The position numbers and the translations under genes are program-made. From Charina bottae (lineage: Eukaryota > Chordata > Lepidosauria > Squamata > Charinaidae): a stretch of 64,000 bases of DNA. Within the stretch, counting starts at the first letter, position 1. Each line of letters opens with the position of its first letter. The notes below the pieces were generated by a model. It saw only the letters and a program-made list of their open reading frames with translations, was not told the DNA's origin and made no database searches. Shown here in pieces: positions 24,301-36,636 of the stretch. Location of the stretch: NCBI GenBank assembly GCA_023362775.1, contig JALMGJ010000006.1:17478501-17542500 (forward strand), given 5' to 3'.

Positions 24301-27300
24301 CTTCCATTGCTACTGAGTATTCATCACTTTTCAGCCTAGGATCATGAGTGCTGTGATTTGGTCAGGATTCTCCATCGTGTCTCGGTTACATGTTTGCTTT
24401 CTATCTCTGGCTTCCTTCTCCTATCCTAACCTATCCTAAGGTATATCCAGGCAGCTACATCACCCAAAGATATTGTGATTGTGGTGGACATCAGTGGAAG
24501 CATGAAGGGTCTGAGACTCACCATCGCTAAGCACACCATTGTCACTATATTGGACACACTGGGAGAAAATGATTTTGTCAATATTATCGCTGTGAGTGCC
24601 TCCTTCCTTGAAGCTCTCTTTTCCGTTAGAATCGCTTGAGAAGGGTCAGTGTGGGATGGTGTTTGTTTAAAACCATGACCTGGGAAAACCAAGGTTCAAA
24701 ATCTATCCTCAGTTATGGAAATTCACTGGATGACTTGGGGCCAGTCCCTCATTCTCACTCCAACCTACCTCACCAGGTGGTTGTTGGGGGTTCCTGGAAA
24801 AAAGATGGGACAAATCATCATCATCATCTTCATTAGATGCTCAGTTGATTTGTTCAGGAGCTTTGGCTTGGCAATCTCAACTCCCACTCCAAACAATTAC
24901 ATCTGCTTTTCATAAAGCCTGTATGCATTGAATGGTTACTAATGATTGGATAACCAGCCCTTTGACTACCCTATGTGATATGTTCAAAGCATAAGCTACT
25001 CATTCCACCCAGTTTGAAAGGCTGCAGCTCAGGAGTGTCTGCAGGGTATAGTAAAAAAAACCGCCCAGAGTCCTTCTTGGGGGAGTTGGGCAGTGATAAA
25101 TCAAAGAAGGAAGGAAGGAAGGAAGGAAGGAAGGAAGGAAGGAAGGAAGGAAGGAAGGAAGGAAGGAAGGAGGCCACAATGGTGTGGTTGAACCTGTTTT
25201 TGTGTGTGTGCTGCAACACATCTGATACATAAAAATGGGGGGGGGCTTTGTTCATACGATTATGGTCACCACCTTGACCTTTTTTTACTACATCCTGTGG
25301 ATATGGATGGATGCTTCCACTTTATTTAAAAAATGAAAGCACGCATCATTTTAGGATACTTTTACAATTTATAGAAGTGATTTCCCTGATTGCTTAGCTT
25401 CAACTATTATTGCAAAAAACACCTGGCTAAATATATATGTAGAATCCTGGGGTGTAACCAAATTCTCCCCTTTGCTTGTAGTATTTGTTTCAGATTGAAA
25501 TTATTTTATCTGGCTTTGGTCACCCAGCAGTTGTTAAAAATAGCTTTTGCTATGAGATTAAGACTCTGAACAGGCTTGGGCAGGATATTTACTCTCAAGA
25601 GTAATTTTCATGAGATTAAAAGGCAAGAGAGCCTTTAAATCACTCACTGGTTTCCCCCCCCCCCAAAAAAAGGGGCAACCTGGCATATTATCCTTGAAGA
25701 ATGGAGTCATGGGGACATGAAAGAGAGATCTTTAGCAGAGGAAATGTGGAAATGTCCCTAGGTAGCCCCACTGTGCTATCTCTGCGCTTGGTCCCCGACC
25801 AATGCTTTGTTCCTCCACTCTGCCTGGCTTGGAGCCCTGCAGCAATTTCTGGTCTCTCTCAATAATTTAGCCTGTCACTAAGCTGAAGCATGTGCAGCTG
25901 AAACAAATGCAGAACCATTCTTGGTGTAACCCTGTCTCTGCTTGCCTCCTCTCCTGTTTGATTTTAAGCCACTCAAGGTAGAGAAATGTCTTGTGCTCTA
26001 AAGACGGTGCACAGTGATATCATTTATATCAATAGATAAAAAGAATCCCAGAAGGTAGGTTGTAACCTGTTCGTCATCTCTGTGTTTCTCTTGTTTTTCT
26101 GGGCCTCTCTATTCATTGCTTTGTTGATCTGCAGCCTTTCCATCTTTGTCTAACTGTTCCTTGCATCAGGGCTTTCTTCTTGCTCTTGTTTACAGCAGTT
26201 TTGGGCACCAGGAACCAATCCTTTGGGGCTGTGGCACACTTGAGTCTTGAGCTGCTGCACTAAACACAGGACTCTCTCAACAGTTTCCTTCAGTATGGTC
26301 TCCAATATGGTGCCCATGCTCAATAACATGGTGCCAAGAGATGTCCTGGATTACAATTGCCATCACCCCTGGCCACCATAAAAAGGTAAAGGTTCCCCCC
26401 GCACATTTGTGCAGTCGTGTCCGACTCTACGGGCTGGTGCTCATCTCCGTTTGTTAGCCGAAGAGCCAGCGTTGTCCGAAGACGCTTCCACTGTCATGTG
26501 GCCGGCATGTCGAGTGTGGAACGCTGTTACCTACCCACCGAAGTGGTACCTATTCATCTACTTGCATTTGCATGCTTTCGAATTGCTAGGTTGGCAAGAG
26601 CTGGGGCGAGTGCGGGAGCTCACTCCGTCACGCAGGGCTAGGGATTCAAACCGCCGAACTTGCGATCTTCTGATCGACAAGCCTGGCGTCTTACCCGCTG
26701 AGCCACCACGCCCCCCTCTGGCCACCATAGCCATTGCCTAAACTGTCTTGAAATGATGGAAATGATCATCCCAGGTAATCCAGTCCATTCAGAAGGGCAC
26801 CATGTTATTGAGCATTTAGACCAGCCTGCTCTGAACATAGTTCTGCAGATAATTGAGACTTCTGGACTCTTAAAGATTGCAAGCCTAAGTCTGAATCGTT
26901 TCTTTGCCAGGAAGTTAAATACAGCCACTTCACCAGATTCCGTGGCAAAATAATTTTGCTCTTGGGGTAGTTGATCAGAGTTAAGGGTAAGTTGCTAGAA
27001 CTTTCCCACACCTGCTACTTTTTAGTTTTCTTTCTTAAACCAGCTGCTTAGGATACTTCAATTCTTTGGTTAAACCATTTATGGTAATGTGCAAGACTGA
27101 TGCAATCTTTGCTCCCCCCTTTTCCCAGCTTAATTTGGGAAATGCATGCCTGAACCTCTATCTTCAACTAAGCCACTTCACAGAACTATCCTTATTTGCT
27201 ACATAAGTAATTTTCTTTAGGATGTCTGCAACGTGCCTACATCCAAACCAGATTATTGGTTTATTTTCTCTTAAATCTAAGGTTGCTGCTGATTCTTATA

Positions 27301-28031
27301 GATAATTTTGAGAGAACTAGCCATTATGACTCCTCTTTGTTTTCAGAGTCAATAATAACATCATTAATGGCAGGGTATATACTTTAATAATAAATAACAG
27401 GGCACTTATTATCTATATTTTGGTTAATTGTTTTGTTTTATTTCTATGAGTTTGTCATTGTTAACTTGTGAGCCACCCAGAGTCACATAAGTGAGATGGG
27501 CAGCTATATAAATGAAATCAATGCTTTCATATTTTTCTTTGAGCCACTTCTGTTAGGAACAAGAATCCCACTACTTAGCACTAAATTCAATGCAAATAGC
27601 AGTTTGCGATGCTTTTCCAGGAATCCTTCCTTCTTGTCTCAGTTTTTAGAATGAGAAGTAGGCAGTGCCAACCACTCCTGCTTTTATATGGAAGAGCAGT
27701 AAGTGGGTTGTGGCAGGGAAGAGGCAGGGCAGGTATCTGTCCCCAACACTCACACCAGACCTCTCTCTCAGATCTCCACCATAACGCCATCTCTACCAGG
27801 ATGTGTGGAAGTGGCTGTTCACTCTGCGAAAGAGATCTACCTAGGCAGATAGTTGCATTGCCACTCCCTGTTCTTGAACGAGCAGATGTCCCACCTCAGC
27901 TGGAATCTGGATGGAGCAGAACATGAAATCCCCCTTCTCCTAGAATAAGATTTTGAATAAATAACTCCAGTTTTCCTCTTCTGCCAGGATTATGATGCTC
28001 AGACACTTTGGGAGTGTGTTTGTTTGTTTGT

Positions 28032-28067
<36 letters not shown>

Positions 28068-31000
28068 TTTATTCCCCGCCCATCTCCCATACAAGGGACT
28101 CTGGGCGGGTTACAATAATTAAAACTTAAAAATTTAAAATTTTTAAAACCATACAAGATAGAAAATATATAAAAAATATATCCAATATAAAATAAAATAA
28201 AATAAAATCCAAGATGGATTGGGGACCGTAGCACAGGTCATATTGCTACGGGGCCAGCCAACCCCAGGAGGCACTACCACCTCCGTTGTCCCAGGCCAGG
28301 CGGCAGAGCCAGGTCTTAATGGCCTTCCGAAAGGCCAGGAGTGAAGGGGCCAGTCTCACCTCCGGGGGCAAGATGTTCCATAAGGCGTAAGGTGACATAA
28401 GGTGTTGTGTTAGTTTATGAACCCTGCACTGGAGTAATTTAGAAAATAAGGATTTTTTATTTTAATGAGCTAAGGATGATGAGGTTGAGATCTGCAGACT
28501 AGAACTAGCACTCAGTGATCATAAAGAGTCTGGGGACAGAGACAAAAAGAGAGACCAAACATTGGAGAAGATATTAACCAAAATTGTGTGAACGGTTTCT
28601 TTAAAATTCCTCAGCCTGGGTGCATGGAATCTTTTTTTCTTAAGGTCTCTTCTTTCATAGAGGCTCCAGTCAAGACCCCCAACAACAAAGAAACTCCAAA
28701 CATCCTCCTCCTCGAATCTCATCCCTCATCATTTTTTGGAAAGACAGCCACTGTATTTAGGGCATCCGTAAGAGACCTGAGAAAACCAGCAGAATTAAGA
28801 GTATTCTTATTCTACTATAGAGGGGCCAAATTATTCTGACCATAACCATAAATCTAGAGTGGTCGTTAACTATTATCAGTTTGGTTTCCATTTCTATACC
28901 CGATCGTATTTATTGATTTTTACAGTATGGAAACAGAACAGCAATATGCCTCTGTGATTAAAGCAGAATAAGACCATGGAATATGTTTCCAAAAGAAGAG
29001 AAATAGCATGGTGACATCCCCTGCCTTCCTCCTCCTTGATCTTCACCAACATTCCTCAGCAGCAATTCCCACTGAAGCTCTTTGAGGCAAGGAGGTGGGA
29101 CTGAAGATTCAGAGAGCTGGAAGGAGACATTGAGGACATTGAGTGCAGAACCTCAAGGGAAAGCACTCCAGACATGAAAAGTCATGAAGCCTTTGCTTCA
29201 GCTCTTGCAGTGAAAGGAAGGCCACCACCTCTCTGGGTGATGAGTGTCACTGTCAAAGAGCTGTTATGGTCAATAAGTCTCCTTGATCTCCTTATGGGTT
29301 TTACTCCTCTCGTGCGGACCCTCACCAATTAAGGGAAGAAGGTGCACCCAGAACATTCTGAGAAGCAAGCAAAGCTGCCTGATTCAGTCTTAAGAGGGGT
29401 GCAAGGCTAATAAAAAGATAAATACTGGAAAATGTAATTCATCTGAAAAACAGATTAAGGAAAGAAAAACAGGCAGTGATAGTCAAGGCTATTCGCTTTT
29501 TAATTTACATTTTCTTTCCTCTATGTGCTATTGAAAATTACTAAATTATGTCCTACACATCCATATTTAGATTTGCTTCCCAAAATTGTTTTGTACCACC
29601 CTGCATTTTAAAATGTATTCCTTGCTCTCAAGGCCAAGATGACATTTTGTAGCTATAAGGGCTCTTCTTTATTCAGAACGAGATCTGCTCATGCTTTCAG
29701 TGTTCTTAAAAACATTTCCTTTTACAGCATGTAATTTTCCCCCTTTTGTCTTTACAGTACAATGACTATGTTCATTACATTGAATCCTGTTTCAAGGGAA
29801 TCCTGGTTCAAGCTGACAGAGATAACAGGGAGGTAAGTATTAAACTTGAAAAGAAAGTTCTCTACTGAATATGGTATGTAAATACTGGTGACTTAAAGGC
29901 CCATAAACTGTTATAAAACATATTTAACCAATGCTTTTCCTGCCCCTGTTAATTCTGTGGCTATTTTTATACATCCAAATGCTAGCTAAGTAGTTCAGTC
30001 ATTTAAGCCCATTTAGGAAATAATAACACTAAAGATTATTCTAATTCACATGATCTGAAGCAAGAAAGCCCGAAGCGACCAAAATGTCTCAGGCTTCATT
30101 TCTGCTGAACCATGGCCATCCCCAGGTGGTTCAGCATGATTTGTTGGGGTTTGAAACAAAACTCATTTTCCATTTTTGTGTACACACCTGGTAGCTTCTT
30201 TTAAGAGTTCTAGGTTACATGCAGCTTCGGATTGCTGTTGCCTTCACTGGAAAGTATTACTTAGGGCAGTGTTTCTCAAGCTTGGCAACTTTAAGATGTC
30301 TGGACTTCAACTCCCAGAATTCCCCAGCCAGCCTAGCTGGGGAATTCTGGGAGTTGAAGTCAAGACATCTTAAAGTCGCCAAGCTTGAGAAACACTGACT
30401 TAGGGCAAGTCTAACTATGGAGCTGTCCCAGTGCTGAAATCTATAGGAAAGCTGTTGGGCCAGAGCTCTGTATTCTTTGAGTAGTTTTCCAAAGTTTTGC
30501 CATTCCTGTATTATCCTTTGTCTAATATTTCTAATCATTGCTATGAAAGTGCTTCTAATGTCACATTTGCTCAGCATTTCAAGCAGCTGGTGCATGAGTT
30601 ACAAGCAAAAGGAGTGGGGAAGGTGAACAAAGCCCTGAGTGAATCCTTCAAACTCCTGAGGGAGGTAAGACCACTTTACATCCCCCCCTTTTTTTTTTAA
30701 GGGCACACTGGCTTCTGTGTCCTGCAGCATTGTACTGATTATTGCAATTCAGTGGAGGAAAAGGAAAGAAAGATAATGGTGACAGATACCCTTTGTGACA
30801 TTGCCAAAAGCTGCTGATGAACATGTTGTTTCAAACTGCAACTAGGAGGGTAACGTTGACATGTTGGACATTATCATTTTAGGAATTTTGATTTACTTGC
30901 TCACATTTATTATGCCTTTGACTCGGGATAGCAATAAAATGGTACGGTACTGTCACTGTGACAAAAATAAGTTTTAGGTGTGGTTTCTGGAGTAAAAACA

Positions 31001-34000
31001 ACCCATGTTGCAAAGCTCCCATGAGACTAGGTGACCCTAATAGATCAGGTCCTGACTAACCTGGAACTCTGTTTCTTCAGTAGTGAAACCACTGAGTTGG
31101 GTTTTGCATTTAATCGTAACTATATCTTTCCAATTTCATATTTGTTCAAGAGGATAAAATAATAACGGGCCTGGTAGAAAGGGTTAGAACAGGGGTGGGG
31201 AACCTTTTTTCTGCCAAGGGCCATTTGGATATTTATAACTGGGGACCAGGGGGGCGGGGTTTCTGGGATTTCCACGGAGAGGGGGCTGGAGTTTGTGGGC
31301 GGGAGCCAATCACAAGCACTGGGGGGCGGGGTTTGTGGGTGGCAGCCAATCGCATGTAAGGGGTGGGGTTTGCAGGCAGGAGCCCCGCGGGCCTTAGGCA
31401 GGAGCCTGACGTTCCCCACCCCGGGTTAGAGTAAACTCCGGGAGACAGTGGAGGACAGGAAGGCCTGGCGTGCTATGGTCCATGAGGTCACGAAGAGTCG
31501 GACACGACTAAACGACTGAACAACAACAAAAATTAGAGAAGAGGAGAGCAAGAACTTTGGGGTGCTAAGGCCTAAGAAAGTATAATTAAGCCTAGTATAT
31601 TCCCTGGCTCAGGTTCATTCCCACAGTTGAAAACCTGTAGCCAGCATAAAATATTCCACCCACACCCTCAGATGATGTGTAACAAAGGGTGCTTCAGCAA
31701 AGAATAGACAAACTAGGAGGCACTACATTTAATTATTACCAATTCACCAGAGTTACCTTACTTGGAGGCTATGAGGAGGAATATCAATGTTATAAAGATA
31801 ATGATACTAGCAACCTTGAGTCTACCCAGAAACATTTAGATTAGACAAAAGTCCTGTTTTTATTTTTGGAAAGTCTAAGTAACATTCTGATCTTTTGGAT
31901 CACAATGTAATTCAAGTTGGGTTTATTGGGTCTCATTGCCTGGATCTTTTTTCCATTTCAGAGCTAGTACTTATCTCCTATGATTCATTATGAAACATGT
32001 CACTGGCATGTACAAAGTTTCTTCCTTCCACCATAAATAATCATAGAACTATCTAGCACAGAAAGTAGAGAGACCTTTAATAACACATTCTGAATCTTGA
32101 TATTTTTACCAATATTATGTTTGAGCACACCTATCAGCGTAATAGATAGGAGTTTTGCTGAGGCTTAATTAAAGACTTAATTAATCTGCTACAATCTTTA
32201 TTTGTGCCAGTGAGATAAATGTTGATCTCTATACATAATTTTCATTGTGATTCGTTATGTTTGTAGTTCAGAGATGCAGGAAAAGGAGGACTTTGTAACC
32301 AGGCAATCATGCTGCTCACCGATGGAGCTATGGAAGATTATGAATATGTCTTTGAAAAATTCAACTGGCCTGATCGTAAGGTTAGCTTCCAAAGTGAAAA
32401 ACAGAGAAGAGCATAGAAATTCAACTGGTCTGGTATGAATCATGAGCAAGGAACAAAACATTGAATAGCATGGAGATGCTTAGGCTCCTAGTGTCAGGAT
32501 GTCATCCATGCCATCCTGCCATGGTGCCAGGAAGCATCCCGCCAGTCTGTTAAAACTCACAGGGTCGGTTGGTGGGTGCTTTGCAGTAAAACCTCCAGAC
32601 ATGTAAGCAGAGACTTGGTGTATTCACAGAACTGCAAACTATGTTAATCAAAGTATCAAGGTGAGTGATTCAGCACCCAGGACAGATCAAAGGGTGATAT
32701 CGCTGTGTTAGTTGATTCAGACCTAGAAGGATGAAAAACTGAGAGACAAAGGGAAGGATGATCGAGCAGCGAATCCCGATTTTGGGGGGGGGACGACTTT
32801 GAGATTATTAAACTGTTGGTTGTGGGAGCTTGATTCACTCGAATCTTTAATGTGCAATGGATCACTGGCTTTAATAAAGATTCCTTCATATCCCTAAGTG
32901 GCTTGTGTCAGGAACTCTGTTTTAATAGTCAACGGATCGAGGACATCACACCTAGCTAAAATTTTGCTTGAGATAATAGTGGATGGATCTTTCTAATTAA
33001 TGAGATTGGTTTGATATTGATCCTAGAGGCTTTTCAAACAATGTCATTAGATTTATTTTTTATGTAGCAGAAGAACAAAAAAGTTCACCCTTAAATATTT
33101 AAATGTGTTTTATGTAAAAACAGTGGAATGGAGGGTTCACATGTTATTTTAAGTAACTGTTTGGTTAACAACTGGCTGAGTTCACAAACATCCTAAGTCA
33201 AAACTCATAACAAATCACAGTAACAAACTCTATAAAATGACAGCTGTTAGTTTGAAATTGCTGTTTAAAAAGGTTGTGACAAATTGTATTTGACTCCTTC
33301 CTTTGGTCCACTTGTGTTATTTTCCACAAACTCAAGTAAAACATAAAGACCTCTTCAAGTTGAGCTACATTCTTAGTGACTACATGGACACATCCATGTA
33401 GTTTTCTTGGCAACACAGAAGTCGTTTGCCACTGTTCCTTTTCAGGATTTTTTAAAAAATTCCAATTAACCTATCCCCCTGTGATTTCCTGCTGCCTTCC
33501 CATCTCCCATCCAAGTCCTAACTAGGTATTAGCTATTCTATGAATTCAAGCTAAATTATTACCACATACCCTTATACCTATAGTTACATAAGGACCATCT
33601 TACTTTCGGGGGCTCTTCAGCTCAGTGATACAATGGAACATGGCAGGACCTGTGTATTGCAGATGGGAGCTGGAATAAGAGAAATACAGACTCTTGTCCA
33701 GGATTCTCTAAAATGGGAGATTAATAATAGAGCACTGGTTGTTTTTAATATTACATGCTAATGCATGCAATCACATTTCACAGGTCCGTGTTTTTACATA
33801 CCTTATTGGGAGGGAAGTCAGCTTTGCACAGAATGTGAAATGGATAGCCTGTAACAACAAAGGTAAAAATAGTCCATTTTAATCATCCTTTCTGCAAGGC
33901 ATAAGTACATGTCAATCATATATTCTTATATTATAGCAATTGTGATATGCAAGCCTAATTTGAATTGTAAAAGTTCCAGAAACAAGCAGCAGAAAATAGT

Positions 34001-36584
34001 AATGCCTACTCCTGTAGAAACCCATATGCCACAGATTTTGGAGAATACACAATTAGGAAACTGAACCAGGAGCATTTTGTGGTTGAAAGAAGATATAAAA
34101 GAAGAAAAAATTAGCAGTAACAATTTTAATTGGGTCTTTCCTACATTTCCAAATAGTGTATGTAGGATCTGAAAAATAACATACTGTATGGGATAAATTG
34201 TGATGGAGGGAAATAGAAACATGTAAAGTATGTTTAGAAAAGTTTCAGAAGGTTGGGGGGGGGTTGGTGATTTGGGTTTGGGGTTTGGGGTTTGGTTTTG
34301 GTTTTTTGTTTTGTTTTGTTTTTGCAAATGAAGGATAAACCTTTAATTTTCCCCTAAAAATCAGTCAATGGCCAATGGGCATTCTTAGGGTGATTTAGGA
34401 AAGTTTTAAAAACACTGATATTGCGAAACAAATGGATGTAACTATTGTAATATTATCACAAAATACCTGTCTGTGGAGTCTCATGAATTCTATATTTCTC
34501 TAGCTGAGAAACAAAGTCTTTGGCTTCTCTAGATCTTTTTTGAGTATAAACTAATGAAAAGTAATTGTCCTTCAGTCCATTGAAAGCAATGGTTCTTACG
34601 TGTACAGCCAAAACGTTAATTCCGGTTAGGTATTCCTGACTTTGTTTCACATTCCATTCCCATTATCTTTTAAATGTAGCATTGCCATTATTTCTTTACT
34701 AATCAATTTCTTATCAAAAGCAGCCCTTTTTAGTACCTCCAATGTCTAAGGACCTCTTAGTTCTCTACCCAGGTTGAAGCCTTGCAGATGTTAGGCAAGC
34801 ATATGATGAAAACTGAATAACACCAAAATCTGGTGGTGACTTGGAGCTTCATCCTAATGGACTTCTAAGTGAACTGAAACTTGGCCTTCTTGAATCTATT
34901 GGGAAATCTAGAAAATTTATGAAATGTCAAAAAACTAGGTTTCAGTAGATACATACACAGATTATTTTCCCACATTGTTATATTGTGAAGCCTGTCTTGA
35001 GCCTGGGATAACTGGTTAGGATTCAACACACTCTGGAATAAATGAGATCCACACCTCAACCTAAACAAAATTAACTGTGGATGGTGATTTTTTTTTCATG
35101 TCAGGCTACTACACACAGATATCTACTTTGGCCGATGTGCAAGAGAATGTCATGGAGTATTTGCATGTACTTAGTCGGCCAATGGTTATCAACCATGACC
35201 ATGACATCATATGGACTGAAGCCTATATGGATAGTGCTGTAAGTATTTTGTGAAAAGTTGCTTGTTGTCCAACTTTCAAGGTGGTGAGAGATAAGGGTCT
35301 TTTCAGAGTATTTGCTGCAATGTGCATATCATCGGGAAGTGGATCACAGCAGCTGGGTAGTGTTGAAATGTGCCTTCTAAAAGAGACTTCATTTATCACA
35401 CTTTCCTTATGTGCAATGTTGTATTTGAAGTTCCACCACAGTCCAGGAACTCAAAACATGTCACAGAGCATGACTTAATTAGAATCTCTGTCTCTGTAAA
35501 CTCTGCAGAGGCAGTTTGTTAAGGATTAGTCACAAGAAAAAAAATTAGTTTGAGCTCAAGAAATGGGTCACTGAGCCTGCAGCAGCAGTCTAGTTTGTTT
35601 TCCACAGGAAGAACTGACATACATTATGGTGTCAAGTATGTCTTCATGACTAAGGCTAGGACCCAAAGGAAGAATTTGTTTGAGGAGGAAGAGAGAACCA
35701 TGCCAGCCAAAACTTTGTTTTCTTTCACTTGTAGCTGTTTCGGTTGCTAAAAAGGAACACTGCTTTTCATAATGAGCAAGATCCTTTCTCTTTAGCAGTG
35801 GGACTGCTGTGAAAAAATGTTGACTGTTGCTAGCTAAAAACTACTTTGTGGTGCTTTTGCTTGCTCTTACACCTTTCTCACTTGCATTGTCTATGTTAGT
35901 TGCTGCATGTTTCTTTGGCTTATTCACCTGTTCTGTCCTGTCCATTCATTAATGCCATCACATTTCTCACTAGCTGCCACAGTCCGAGGAGGTAACAACC
36001 TAGCTGTGTTTTGTGAACATTGACTCTTTTTCTTACGTGGATTGCTGTGTCGTATATTAGATTACTTTGTAGCTAAACCATACATCCAGATGATAATACA
36101 GCAGTGACTGAGCAATGCAGCATGGCAAAGACACAGAAAGCATAATTCTGGATGTATTTGAGTTGTGTTGTGTTGTTGTGTCTTGGAATAGTATTTCAGA
36201 GCATGACTCATGGGCTGAAGATCCCGTTTGAATCGTGGCTCAATTACAGATTCCTTGGATGGGCGTGGCTGCAATCTTGCACTTACCTAGGAGAAAGTCC
36301 CACTGAACTTTATGGCACTAATTTCTGCCTAGACATGTGGATAATTATACAGCTGTAGCGCTTCACCTTGAAGTAATTGTTAAGATTATACACCCAATGT
36401 CCATGATGGGTTTCCATAGGTATCTATTTGGCTCTTTTGCTAGACTTGGATGATCTTTGGATTCATCAAATAAGGCTTTTAAGCCCTATATGGTGAAATG
36501 GGTGAAGCTTTTCTTGAATTTACTAAAAGAGAGCTGTAGTCCTAGACAAATGGGTTTCTCCTCTTTTGAGAATGTATAGCCATC

Positions 36585-36636
<52 letters not shown>

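Noticed and set aside
34248..34325. Interstitial telomeric repeat
   Set aside because: Units are TTTGGGG-like and irregular, not TTAGGG.
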